Notes under the pieces: generated by a model | Databases searched by the model: none | Seen by the model: only the letters and a program-made list of their open reading frames with translations | Told to the model about the DNA's origin: nothing | Program-made: the position numbers and the translations under genes | Shown here: positions 1 through 5,193 of the stretch, one piece after another | Layout: each line of letters starts with the position of its first letter | Position numbering within the stretch: the first letter of the stretch is position 1 | Assembly: GCA_964469155.1 (NCBI GenBank) | Contig: CAYXXU010000122.1 | Location: forward strand, 1 to 5,207 | Source of the DNA: CAIWKO01 sp964469155 | GTDB taxonomy: Bacteria > Bacteroidota > Bacteroidia > Bacteroidales > CAIWKO01 | Direction of reading: 5' to 3' | DNA: 5,207 nt

Positions 1-3
1 TTA

Positions 4-765
4 TTAACACATCTTGTTGATTATTAATCGCTTATACTTTTTGTCATGTACTAAGTTCTCTGAACTATTTAAAATTCCTGTTTGCATTTCTTGTCCTGTA
101 ATACTAATTATTTTGTATGTAACTTTATTTGACAAATCCTGGTTTACTTTAAGAATTGTTACTACGGGGTTTGGAGATATATTTAGATTATTTGATTGAC
201 CTATTTCATTTACTCTCAGAGATATACCAATGTTGATGGATTGATATGCGGTGTCGGAAATGCCACATTTGGTTGCAATAAGTTGTATTGTGTATGTTCC
301 TGGTGTCAGGTATATATGTGTTGGGTTTTTGCTTGCAGAAGTCTCTCCATCTCCAAAGTTCCAGTTGAAATTTGCAGCGTTGAGAGACCTGTTGGTAAAA
401 GCAACTTGATTGCCGCCTGAAATTGAGTAGGTGAAATTTGCCAATGGGTCATACTCTCCGATGTGCCACTTCATCAGACTGTCATACACGATTAATTTCG
501 CCGCAGTTCTAATGTTTGCTGCATCTGTGGTTAATAGTGAAGGATTGAAAGTAATCGCTGTCGGGTCTTTTCTGAACAGTGCCGTATAGAAACTGCAGGC
601 GGCTGCATAAGTTCCCGCCACCGAAGGATGACTATCATCGGATTGGTACAACTCAATTAACGGAAAGTTTTGTCTGATATATTTCCAAACTGCACCTGCC
701 GGCGATAAGATAGCATTATTACTATCTGCCATCATTCTGTATCTCAAATCTAACAGGCTGTCCAT
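4..765 (-). CDS. SGNH/GDSL-type hydrolase, 3' part (catalytic D-x-x-H, PKD domain, T9SS sorting domain)
   Basis: This is the downstream part of a secreted hydrolase whose first part lies at 812-1225. Joining them across the frameshift gives about 406 residues, and residue 1 here becomes about 154. The segment DDSHPS (residues 43-48 here) supplies the D-x-x-H pair of the SGNH fold. A helical stretch follows, then a PKD-type beta domain at about residues 108-179 (nt 444-229) with the typical WNFGDG and PGTYTI signatures. LNISPNP at about 194 opens a T9SS type A C-terminal sorting domain, which targets proteins across the outer membrane in Bacteroidota. That sorting domain is too short: after ITGQEM only 26 residues remain, the usual G-x-Y-x-L strand is missing, yet the ending KRLIINK looks normal, so an internal deletion near nt 46-52 is likely. 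The substrate is unknown; esterase-like activity is inferred from the fold only. The annotated ATG is probably internal, not a real start. Confidence 0.8.
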   Translation of the reverse strand: MDSLLDLRYRMMADSNNAILSPAGAVWKYIRQNFPLIELYQSDDSHPSVAGTYAAACSFYTALFRKDPTAITFNPSLLTTDAANIRTAAKLIVYDSLMKWHIGEYDPLANFTYSISGGNQVAFTNRSLNAANFNWNFGDGETSASKNPTHIYLTPGTYTIQLIATKCGISDTAYQSINIGISLRVNEIGQSNNLNISPNPVVTILKVNQDLSNKVTYKIISITGQEMQTGILNSSENLVHDKKYKRLIINKMC

Positions 766-811
766 TCCAGAGTAGGTGCAGACAGGCGGCCACGAGGCGC
801 AATTGGAAGCA

Positions 812-1225
812 TCACCGTTTTTTTCTTCCCCAGGTCATATAAAATACTGTTTCACCACAAGGGTTTTCAGCGTTGATAATACTGTCTAATAAATGAGCAT
901 ACGGAAAAACCTCTGTCTCAACCTGGTCGATAGGGAAAGAGGGTAACTGGCTTTGTTCCTGCAAAACAACATAATCCCAATTGCCCGCAGCTATTTTTGC
1001 AAGTGAAATGGCATTGGTTGAATGTCCCTGCAAAGTATAACCTCCGGGAGTGTTGCTGTCAAACAGTAAGGTGTCGCCTGCTGAGATTGCAGCATCAGCA
1101 ACCATTTGAGGTAAATTATTTACCTGTGTATAACTGTTTCCAAGGAACAATACTCTTTTTGTTATGCTTTGCCCATTTGCTATTATGCAACTGATCAGAA
1201 CAAAAAACACGATTATATATTTCAT
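812..1225 (-). CDS. SGNH/GDSL-type hydrolase, 5' part (signal peptide and nucleophile serine), frameshifted
   Basis: This is the N-terminal part of the secreted hydrolase continued at 4-765. I chose the start at 1225 because it opens a clear signal peptide, MKYIIVFFVLISCIIANGQ. The open frame extends upstream to 1444, but that extension is lysine-rich, non-hydrophobic and would bury the signal peptide. VLFLGNSYT (residues 25-33) is the block I nucleophile motif, with Ser31 as the likely catalytic serine. NWDYVVLQEQS and CGETVFYMTWG are typical internal blocks of this SGNH subgroup (DUF4886-like, from memory). The frame ends as WGRKKR-stop just after an A7 run. Removing one A continues as WGRKNGDASNC and joins the second part through SGMDSLL. 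A sequencing indel, a real mutation or slippage at A7 could each explain this. No Shine-Dalgarno is seen; the leader is A-rich, as is normal in Bacteroidota. The gene begins 158 bp after the preceding boundary site. Confidence 0.78.
   Translation of the reverse strand: MKYIIVFFVLISCIIANGQSITKRVLFLGNSYTQVNNLPQMVADAAISAGDTLLFDSNTPGGYTLQGHSTNAISLAKIAAGNWDYVVLQEQSQLPSFPIDQVETEVFPYAHLLDSIINAENPCGETVFYMTWGRKKR
818..824 (-). other. Frameshift point in an A7 homopolymer
   Basis: On the coding strand the run reads AGA AAA AAA CGG TGA and terminates the first hydrolase fragment. Deleting one A gives AGA AAA AAC GGT GAT and restores an uninterrupted frame into the second fragment, with conserved-looking residues on both sides. 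Long A runs are prone both to sequencing error and to polymerase or ribosome slippage, so the functional state of the gene cannot be decided from this sequence alone. Confidence 0.85.
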
Positions 1226-1383
1226 TATTTTAACTTTTCTCTTGCCTTTTTTGTTTGGTTTCAGCTTTTCCGTTTTAATATATTTATTGTCGGTCTGCGG
1301 TTTTTTACCATTAGCATCAGTACTTTTTCGGTCTGCAAAAGTTTCCCTGATAACCTCCTTACATGTCCTGATTTCTGATTTTG
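1226..1383. other. Leader between boundary site and hydrolase gene, no gene seen
   Basis: About 158 bp separate the boundary site from the hydrolase start, against 27-37 bp in the other three cassettes. The frame is open on the minus strand, but its product is lysine-rich and of no family I know. A 9-bp direct repeat TCGGTCTGC lies at 1290-1298 and 1328-1336. A Shine-Dalgarno-like AAGGAGG (minus strand, 1360-1354) is not placed before a credible start. The stretch may hold the gene's own promoter, but I could not find a clean Bacteroidota TTTG / TAnnTTTG pair. Confidence 0.5.
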
Positions 1384-1520
1384 TCAGTTTGCCTGGTACG
1401 AAACGTGCAGGAGTGCGAAGTACCGTCTTTATCTCACAATACAAAACCTGAAGCGGGACGAAACGCTCGAAGACCCACTGAAACCGTCATGTTTTTATGG
1501 CCCGTTTGTTGCAGTAGCCT
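1384..1520 (-). repeat. attC-like cassette boundary site between nucleotidyltransferase and hydrolase genes
   Basis: This block fills the gap right after the nucleotidyltransferase stop. Its gene-side end, read on the minus strand at 1519-1508, is GGCTACTGCAAC, which matches GCCTACCGTAAC of the site at 3581-3742 at 9 of 12 positions. Its other end carries TTTGCCTGG, comparable with CTTGCCACTG at the corresponding end of that site. Inside are two short stems: GGTAC/GTACC (1395-1399 with 1420-1424) and AGCGGG/CCCACT (1452-1457 with 1474-1479, one wobble). The motif GACGAAACG or TACGAAACG occurs twice. Assignment as a recombination site is inferred from position, palindromy and shared end motifs; it is one of the weaker matches at the hydrolase side. 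Confidence 0.5.
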
Positions 1521-1524
1521 TTGA

Positions 1525-2304
1525 TTATTCATTTTCTATTTCATTAAAATACAACATGACTCTTTTCTCTGTTTCAATCTGAAGTTTTATTGTATCGTCG
1601 TATAATGATTCCCTTAAGTATTTGTATAATGAGACTGAATTTCTCATGCAGTTTAATAATGATTGTTTATTGTATTCGGGAATAGTAAGCTTCAATCTGT
1701 CAAAATCATTGCTATCCAATTCCATCTCTACTTTTCGAACCCCTCTTGGTAAACTACCATTTTTGATATGCAGTAATGGGCCGAAAATAATACTTCTTAT
1801 TGAACTGAAAAAATCAAAGGTCTCAATATACTCTCCACGTCCAATTTTCAATAATGCATAATGTATCCAAATCCAAAACCGGTCTTCAATCCATTGGTAA
1901 TTTGGATATGGAAAAACCGGGGTTGTTTTATCTATTACCGACTGTAGTTGTCCTTCTCTGTCAATAAGGATTATTGGTGTTTCTACTCTATAGTGAAACT
2001 CGTCAATTGTCAGGAATTTTATATCAACATGCAAAAGTGGTTTATCAAACAAACAGACTAATAATCTTGGCTCTCCAATGTGCTCTCCCGTGAAGCATGA
2101 AAGTAAGTTTCCCAATCGCTTGGCATAATCCATCATTTTACTTTTGTTATCAGAAACCCTTTCTTTGGTAACAACAATAAAATCAAGATCTGAATACTTG
2201 TCAATTTGATTTGTAATCCACGAACCGCCAACTGTCAAACCAATAACATTGTCATCCGTCTTTAAAAGGTCTTTAGTCTTATTTGCAAACTCAATTTGTA
2301 CCAT
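1525..2304 (-). CDS. Nucleotidyltransferase resembling aminoglycoside 6-adenylyltransferases
   Basis: This 259-residue cytoplasmic protein has a DNA polymerase beta-type nucleotidyltransferase core. GGSW at residues 26-29 followed by YSDLDFIVV gives the metal-binding D39-x-D41 pair, and HVDIKF supplies the expected third acidic residue, D94. The C-terminal half, starting at about WIEDRFWIWIHYALLKIG, is helical as in kanamycin or streptomycin nucleotidyltransferases. Family members transfer a nucleoside monophosphate, usually AMP, to a hydroxyl of a small molecule such as an aminoglycoside. Length and motifs are near ANT(6), but close relatives in Bacteroidota are uncharacterised, and I recall some being mislabelled oxalate:formate antiporter, so drug resistance is only a possibility. 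The start at 2304 fits the domain, with GGSW at the normal distance. The gene starts 36 bp after one boundary site and stops 4 bp before the next, as cassette genes do. All catalytic residues are present, so the gene looks intact. Confidence 0.85.
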   Translation of the reverse strand: MVQIEFANKTKDLLKTDDNVIGLTVGGSWITNQIDKYSDLDFIVVTKERVSDNKSKMMDYAKRLGNLLSCFTGEHIGEPRLLVCLFDKPLLHVDIKFLTIDEFHYRVETPIILIDREGQLQSVIDKTTPVFPYPNYQWIEDRFWIWIHYALLKIGRGEYIETFDFFSSIRSIIFGPLLHIKNGSLPRGVRKVEMELDSNDFDRLKLTIPEYNKQSLLNCMRNSVSLYKYLRESLYDDTIKLQIETEKRVMLYFNEIENE

Positions 2305-2340
2305 TCTCGTAAATATCTCTGGTTACAACTAACTTTTTTG

Positions 2341-2466
2341 AGCTTGGCGCAGTGGCTGATTTCGGAGCACAAAACTGTCAACCTGCACTGAATTTGAACA
2401 GAAGCACAAAGTTCTTTGTTTGCAGGTCACAGCGCCTGACGCAATACCCGCGCTAGTGGCTGGCAT
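2341..2466 (-). repeat. attC-like cassette boundary site between DUF6544-type gene and nucleotidyltransferase gene
   Basis: This is a 126-bp imperfect palindrome. Arms CTGTCAACCTGCA (2375-2387) and TGCAGGTCACAG (2421-2432) pair with one bulge, and the 33-nt loop contains a second perfect 6-bp stem ACAAAG/CTTTGT (2406-2419). The gene-side end on the minus strand, GCCAGCCACTAGC (2464-2452), resembles the end motif of the other sites. The far end carries AGCCACT followed by GCGCCAAGC, comparable with AGCCACT and GCGGTAAGC at the integrase-side site. AGTGGCT (plus strand) occurs at both ends (2351-2357 and 2455-2461). The stop codon TAG of the upstream gene lies inside this site. Nested bulged stems of this type are typical of integron attC sites. 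Confidence 0.6.
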
Positions 2467-3553
2467 TCTTATTATATTTAATGTCGGTTACTTCCAGTTT
2501 TAACCAGGTCCAATCTTTTTCGTCAAGTTTCCAGGTCGAGGTCATTTTTGCAGGAACTTTTATTCCTTCAAATGTTTTATAGTCGAATATGTTCATTTCC
2601 CAATTGTATTTTTCAGCGTCCTTTTCGTTGCCTTTATATCGTAAAGCCGAAAATTTAGTAACCTGACCATTTGAGTTGAAATAAAATGTACCACTTCCCG
2701 AATTGCCTTTGTAGGTCATCGTTCCCTTTGCTGTATTCTCATCTATTTGTTGCCACGTAATGAATGGGCTTAACGCCAATGAAGGAAACCAAACCATTTC
2801 ACCAAGATAATGTTGCAACGTTCCTTCATCCAATTTTTCGCCACGTTCATTAACAATATTGAATAAAGAATTCAGTTTTATCAACATTTCACCCTTGCCA
2901 TCGTCAAACTTATCTCGTCCCTGAAAACTCAATATGCTATTCATTTTTACATCTACCGACCAAATAAATGCAGGCTTGTCAATGGTAGTATATTGTATTG
3001 CTGCTGCAGTCATCCAATTGTCTTGCTCTGGTTTCATTTGCATTGCAGCGATTTGAGTGACTTTGCCGTACCTTATAAAAGGCTTCCCTACAACGCCTGA
3101 ACATTTCAACCATTTTTTTACAGGTTCAGGCAAATTGCTTAAATCACTTTCGCTTAAAATTCTGTTTTCTGTACTGATATTTTTTTTTAGCAACTGTGCC
3201 GTCTCTTGCTGAATGATTTTCTGAAAGTTATAATTGCCAAATGAAACTATTGAAACAGCCAAAATGATAATATTGGGTATAGTCCCAAACTTTGCGTCTT
3301 TCCAAAACAATATAATAAGTACTTGTGAAAGTATCACTGCAATAAGTCCCATCAGCCATGCATATTTGGAATTTAATAAGTACAATGCACCATAAGTTAA
3401 AAACAGGATTGTTGAAGATAGCCATACAACTCCCATTGGCTTTGTAACAAGAAGTGTCAACTCTTTGACTTCTCTCAATTCAAATCCTTTAACAAATCCA
3501 AACAAGTGAATTAGTGAGTGAAGGAGTACAATTATTAAAAATGCAATTTTCAT
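2453..3553 (-). CDS. Membrane-anchored DUF6544/DUF6920-type protein
   Basis: This 366-residue protein has two parts. Residues 1-110 contain four hydrophobic segments at about 2-24, 40-60, 64-84 and 90-110, so it is probably an inner-membrane protein. The remainder, from about 135, is a soluble domain. It begins LPEPVKKWLKCSGVVG and includes WSVDVKM, GRDKFDDGKGEM, LGEMVWFPSLAL and GTFYFNSNGQVTKF. I recognise these features as the DUF6544 (DUF6920) family, whose function is unknown; the beta-rich pattern recalls lipid- or lipoprotein-binding folds, but that is inference. The start at 3553 opens the first membrane segment, with a GACTAAA leader and no Shine-Dalgarno. The last codons (Ala-Ser-His-stop) are read from the boundary site, so the C-terminus has probably been set by cassette insertion. 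The gene is a single cargo gene, 27 bp downstream of the previous site, with no obvious functional partner nearby. Confidence 0.8.
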   Translation of the reverse strand: MKIAFLIIVLLHSLIHLFGFVKGFELREVKELTLLVTKPMGVVWLSSTILFLTYGALYLLNSKYAWLMGLIAVILSQVLIILFWKDAKFGTIPNIIILAVSIVSFGNYNFQKIIQQETAQLLKKNISTENRILSESDLSNLPEPVKKWLKCSGVVGKPFIRYGKVTQIAAMQMKPEQDNWMTAAAIQYTTIDKPAFIWSVDVKMNSILSFQGRDKFDDGKGEMLIKLNSLFNIVNERGEKLDEGTLQHYLGEMVWFPSLALSPFITWQQIDENTAKGTMTYKGNSGSGTFYFNSNGQVTKFSALRYKGNEKDAEKYNWEMNIFDYKTFEGIKVPAKMTSTWKLDEKDWTWLKLEVTDIKYNKNASH

Positions 3554-3620
3554 TTTAGTCTGTTGTTCGCGTGTTGTTTTATGCTTGCCACTGCCGTTCC
3601 GACGCTAGGCACGGTAGCCG

Positions 3621-3638
3621 TTCCGATAGCTATCGGGA
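3621..3638. repeat. Perfect palindrome CCGATAGCTATCGG inside the boundary site
   Basis: The 14-bp core at 3623-3636 is a perfect palindrome, extendable to 18 bp with a single G/T wobble. From memory, the full form TCCCGATAGCTATCGGGA is dispersed many times in Bacteroidota genomes, but that could not be checked here. The 10-mer GCCGTTCCGA overlaps it at 3617-3626 and occurs again at 3593-3602, 24 bp away. It may be a secondary insertion in the recombination site or part of its folding structure. Confidence 0.7.
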
Positions 3639-3661
3639 TGCGGGTTTTGTCAATGTCCAAA

Positions 3662-3692
3662 GGTACAATGTTTCTGCGGGGTACACTGTTTC
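3662..3692. repeat. Direct repeat of 13 bp, period 18 bp
   Basis: GGTACAATGTTTC (3662-3674) and GGTACACTGTTTC (3680-3692) differ at one of 13 positions and are separated by 5 bp. They lie in the middle of the boundary site, next to its small hairpin. No protein-binding role is known to me; they could be paired recombinase or host-factor contacts, or a relic of local duplication. Confidence 0.6.
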
Positions 3693-3750
3693 AAATTGCT
3701 ATTTCACAGGCTATTGGGCGTAGGTGCTGTTACGGTAGGCATTGATTTCT

Positions 3751-4155
3751 TCATTTTCTCGGTACTGGTTCCATATACATTTTCAGTGGAATCCCGTCTG
3801 GGTCTATATATTCCAGAACCATTTCATCTTTAGTTAACTTTAAAACTTTCATGTTAGCGATTTCAGCTGTCTCGTTGTCAGTTATAGATAATAGTTTATT
3901 AGTCAAACTGTACGTCCAAACTCCATTTTGAATATTGTCTGGTTCTATTGATTTCACCTTGTGATCAAGGTAAAATATCATTCGGCTGTCATTCTGTTCT
4001 GGAGCTGGAGGGAATTTCTCTCCTTTCTCTTCATAAAAAACGAGTTTCCATCCTTGACAGATTAAACTGTCAACACTTGTGTTCGTTTGGCTAAAACTTG
4101 TCTTGTTGAAAAGAGTCAGTAGAGAAACAATAATAAATAATGATACTTTCTTCAT
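3751..4155 (-). CDS. Small secreted lipocalin-like protein
   Basis: This 134-residue protein starts with a signal peptide, MKKVSLFIIVSLLTLFNKTSFSQ (residues 1-23); there is no lipobox cysteine, so it should be periplasmic or surface-located rather than a lipoprotein. The mature part has the pattern of Bacteroidota lipocalin-like domains: GWKLVFYEEKG near the start, then RMIFYLDHK, NGVWTYSLTNKLLSITDN and MKVLKLTKDEMVLEYIDPDG, consistent with a small up-and-down beta barrel. Such proteins are thought to bind small hydrophobic ligands, but members like this one are uncharacterised. The start at 4155 precedes the signal peptide directly, and no Shine-Dalgarno is visible. It is the first gene after the integrase-side site, 28 bp from it, which is the position expected of the first cassette. 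The reading frame looks intact. Confidence 0.8.
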   Translation of the reverse strand: MKKVSLFIIVSLLTLFNKTSFSQTNTSVDSLICQGWKLVFYEEKGEKFPPAPEQNDSRMIFYLDHKVKSIEPDNIQNGVWTYSLTNKLLSITDNETAEIANMKVLKLTKDEMVLEYIDPDGIPLKMYMEPVPRK

Positions 4156-4183
4156 GGTATATAATTGTCTGTGTGTGTCTTAC

Positions 4184-4206
4184 ATGCTTACCGCTAACGA
4201 GTGGCT
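4184..4206 (-). repeat. Integrase-proximal boundary site (attI-like)
   Basis: The plus strand reads ATGCTTACCGCTAACG (4184-4199) followed by AGTGGCT (4200-4206). The first part is the best version of the end motif shared by the other sites, and AGTGGCT recurs at 2351-2357 and 2455-2461. On the coding strand the site is AGCCACT, then CGTTAGCGGTAAGCAT, with the TAG in it ending the integrase open frame. Only one end motif is obvious here, unlike the longer two-ended blocks between genes. That asymmetry matches the attI-versus-attC distinction of integrons. The role is inferred. Confidence 0.5.
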
Positions 4207-4505
4207 ATACGAATAATTTCGGGTATATTGACCTTATGCGTACCACCTTCGTATGCTGATTTTTTATTTAATCGCTCCAATATACAAAAGTTTCCGTAAA
4301 AGCGGCACTGTTTATCCAAATTATCCACAGGGCTTCGTACCTGGTCAAAGCCTTTGGTGGTAATATGGGTGTAAATCCCGGTCGTTTTACTGCTCGAATG
4401 GCCGAGCATAGCTTGTTTATACCTGAGGTCAACCCCGTCTTCGAGGCTGTGTGTGGCAAAGGTATGACGCATGGTGCGTGGTGTTATCTTCTTGGTAATG
4501 CTCAC
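4194..4505 (-). pseudogene. Tyrosine recombinase/integrase, C-terminal catalytic fragment
   Basis: This fragment carries the end of a tyrosine recombinase catalytic domain. RTMRHTFATHSLEDG holds the second catalytic Arg and its following His. LGHSSSKTTGIYTH holds the LGH box and the nucleophile Tyr. The His normally opening the H-x-x-R box is Arg here (R-T-M-R). The tail VRSPVDNL resembles the ending of integron integrases (VRSPLDxL) more than XerC/XerD. A 42-residue extension with no family counterpart then runs to a TAG inside the boundary site, suggesting loss of the original stop. Upstream, residues GEYLFEGVKGNEYSEKSVQN at about 4590-4530 continue the protein in this frame, but a TAA at 4521-4523 interrupts it. 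This segment cannot work alone because it lacks the DNA-binding domain and the first catalytic Arg. Confidence 0.85.
4277..4284 (-). promoter_or_regulatory. Possible -7 promoter element for the cassette genes
   Basis: On the minus strand TATATTGG, preceded directly by CTTTTG, matches the Bacteroidota -7 consensus TAnnTTTG at all but one of the fixed positions. It lies about 120 bp upstream of the first cassette gene, between the recombinase core and the boundary site, where an integron cassette promoter would be expected. No TTTG -33 element is found at the usual 17-19 bp spacing, so the call is weak. Confidence 0.2.
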
Positions 4506-4572
4506 ACTGGTGGCTGGATCTTATACAATATTCTGCACACTTTTTTCTGAATATTCATTTCCTTTTACCCCT

Positions 4573-5193
4573 TCAAACAAGTATTCCCCCGGAGCTGTAC
4601 TCCGCAACATATTGATCCATGATCTCTAATAACCTGTTTGAAAGCTTCGTGTAACGGTCCTTCCTGCCTTTCGACTGAACCACCCTTATTTGCATACGGT
4701 CACGGTCAATAAAATAAAACTTTCGCTGGCCTTTCAATATTTTTTCGTAATAAAATTTTATGGCGTTGTTGGCCTGGTTTTGGTAAGTTGCTGAAACCTT
4801 GCGCTCCGTCACCAGGTAACGCAGGAATTCAATGATCTGTGGCTCGGTGATTTTATCTGTATCCATGCGAAAATGATAATTGATAAATTCTTCAAACATG
4901 GATCTGTAAATCTTGAGTGTATTGTCGTTATACCGTAACTCCTTTATTTCGAGGATGTACTCTTCAGGTACTTCACGGTAATTGGGTATATCCTGGTGCG
5001 ACACCTTTTTTATTCCTGCCTCAGTTCCGGCTTCCTCCTCATACAACAGCCTGTACCCGAGCGAAGTTGCCATTTGTCTGATTTCGGCGAGTATTCGTTC
5101 CGAGAAAGGTATGGTCCACCATTGCCTCTGCGCCTTTGTGTGAAAAAAAACTTCCTCTGCGACTCCGCACCTCCGCGTGAAAAAACCTTCCAT
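4573..5193 (-). pseudogene. Tyrosine recombinase/integrase, N-terminal fragment with internal deletion
   Basis: Genuine recombinase sequence begins at about residue 25 (QWWTIPFSERI, nt 5121); the residues before it, including the apparent start Met, are translated from a degenerate DNA repeat. Residues 75-153 form the SAM-like core-binding domain (VPEEYILEIKELRYNDNTL to AIKFYYEKIL). At residues 162-166 FYFIDR runs directly into DRMQIRVVQSKGRKDRYT. In related enzymes some 80 residues, including the first catalytic Arg, lie between these segments, so a large in-frame deletion has occurred. The junction is a tandem GACCGT GACCGT (4707-4696). The KGRKDR beta-hairpin Lys region remains. One extra G in the G5 run at 4590-4586 shifts the frame to a stop; removing it continues into the C-terminal fragment. 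The enzyme should be inactive. It lies directly upstream of, and in the same direction as, the cassette-like genes. Confidence 0.85.

Larger units (their letters stand above)
3581..3742 (-). repeat. attC-like cassette boundary site between lipocalin-like and DUF6544-type genes
   Basis: This 162-bp block has related ends in inverted orientation: ATGCTTGCCACTGCCG at 3581-3596 on the plus strand, and ATGCCTACCGTAACAG reading the minus strand from 3742 to 3727. The second is very close to ATGCTTACCGCTAACG of the integrase-side site (GCCTACCG-TAAC against GCTTACCGCTAAC, 11 of 12 with one gap). Internal structure includes a bulged stem CTGT..AAAT/ATTT..ACAG (3686-3709), a 14-bp perfect palindrome, and two direct repeats listed separately. 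The preceding gene stops 8 bp before it and the next starts 27 bp after it. The block is more GC-rich than its flanking genes. A plus-strand open frame across it is an accidental reading. Confidence 0.6.
4..5121 (-). mobile_element. Degenerate integron-like cassette array (recombinase relic plus four gene cassettes)
   Basis: One damaged tyrosine recombinase is followed by four unrelated single genes in the same orientation, each separated by a 126-162 bp imperfect palindrome with shared end motifs. Spacing is tight on both sides of the genes, as in integron cassettes. In classical integrons the integrase diverges from the cassettes, whereas here it points the same way, as reported for Treponema-type reversed integrons. 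The left boundary of the array is outside the window. The identification is an inference from structure. Confidence 0.45.

Noticed and set aside
1354..1360. AAGGAGG Shine-Dalgarno-like sequence on the minus strand
   Set aside because: No credible start codon follows at the right distance, and other genes here show no Shine-Dalgarno.
1226..1444. N-terminal extension of the hydrolase frame up to 1444
   Set aside because: It would place 73 lysine-rich residues before a clear signal peptide starting at 1225, and its first codons overlap the boundary site.
1164..1451. Plus-strand hydrophobic open frames of 69-95 codons
   Set aside because: They are antisense readings of the lysine-rich, A-rich leader and signal-peptide region of the hydrolase.
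3563..3745. Plus-strand 60-codon open frame
   Set aside because: It coincides with the palindromic boundary site, opposes all other genes and has no recognisable domain.
1384..4206. CRISPR array or insertion-sequence ends
   Set aside because: The repeats are far apart and diverged, separate whole genes rather than spacers, and no transposase is present.
4573..5193. Integrase disrupted only by sequencing error
   Set aside because: The G5 frameshift could be an error, but the 80-residue deletion, the TAA at 4521-4523 and the His-to-Arg change are not homopolymer errors.
4194..5193. XerC/XerD chromosome-dimer recombinase
   Set aside because: The VRSPVDNL ending, the expected extra N-terminal region and the surrounding cassette-like genes do not fit a housekeeping Xer gene.
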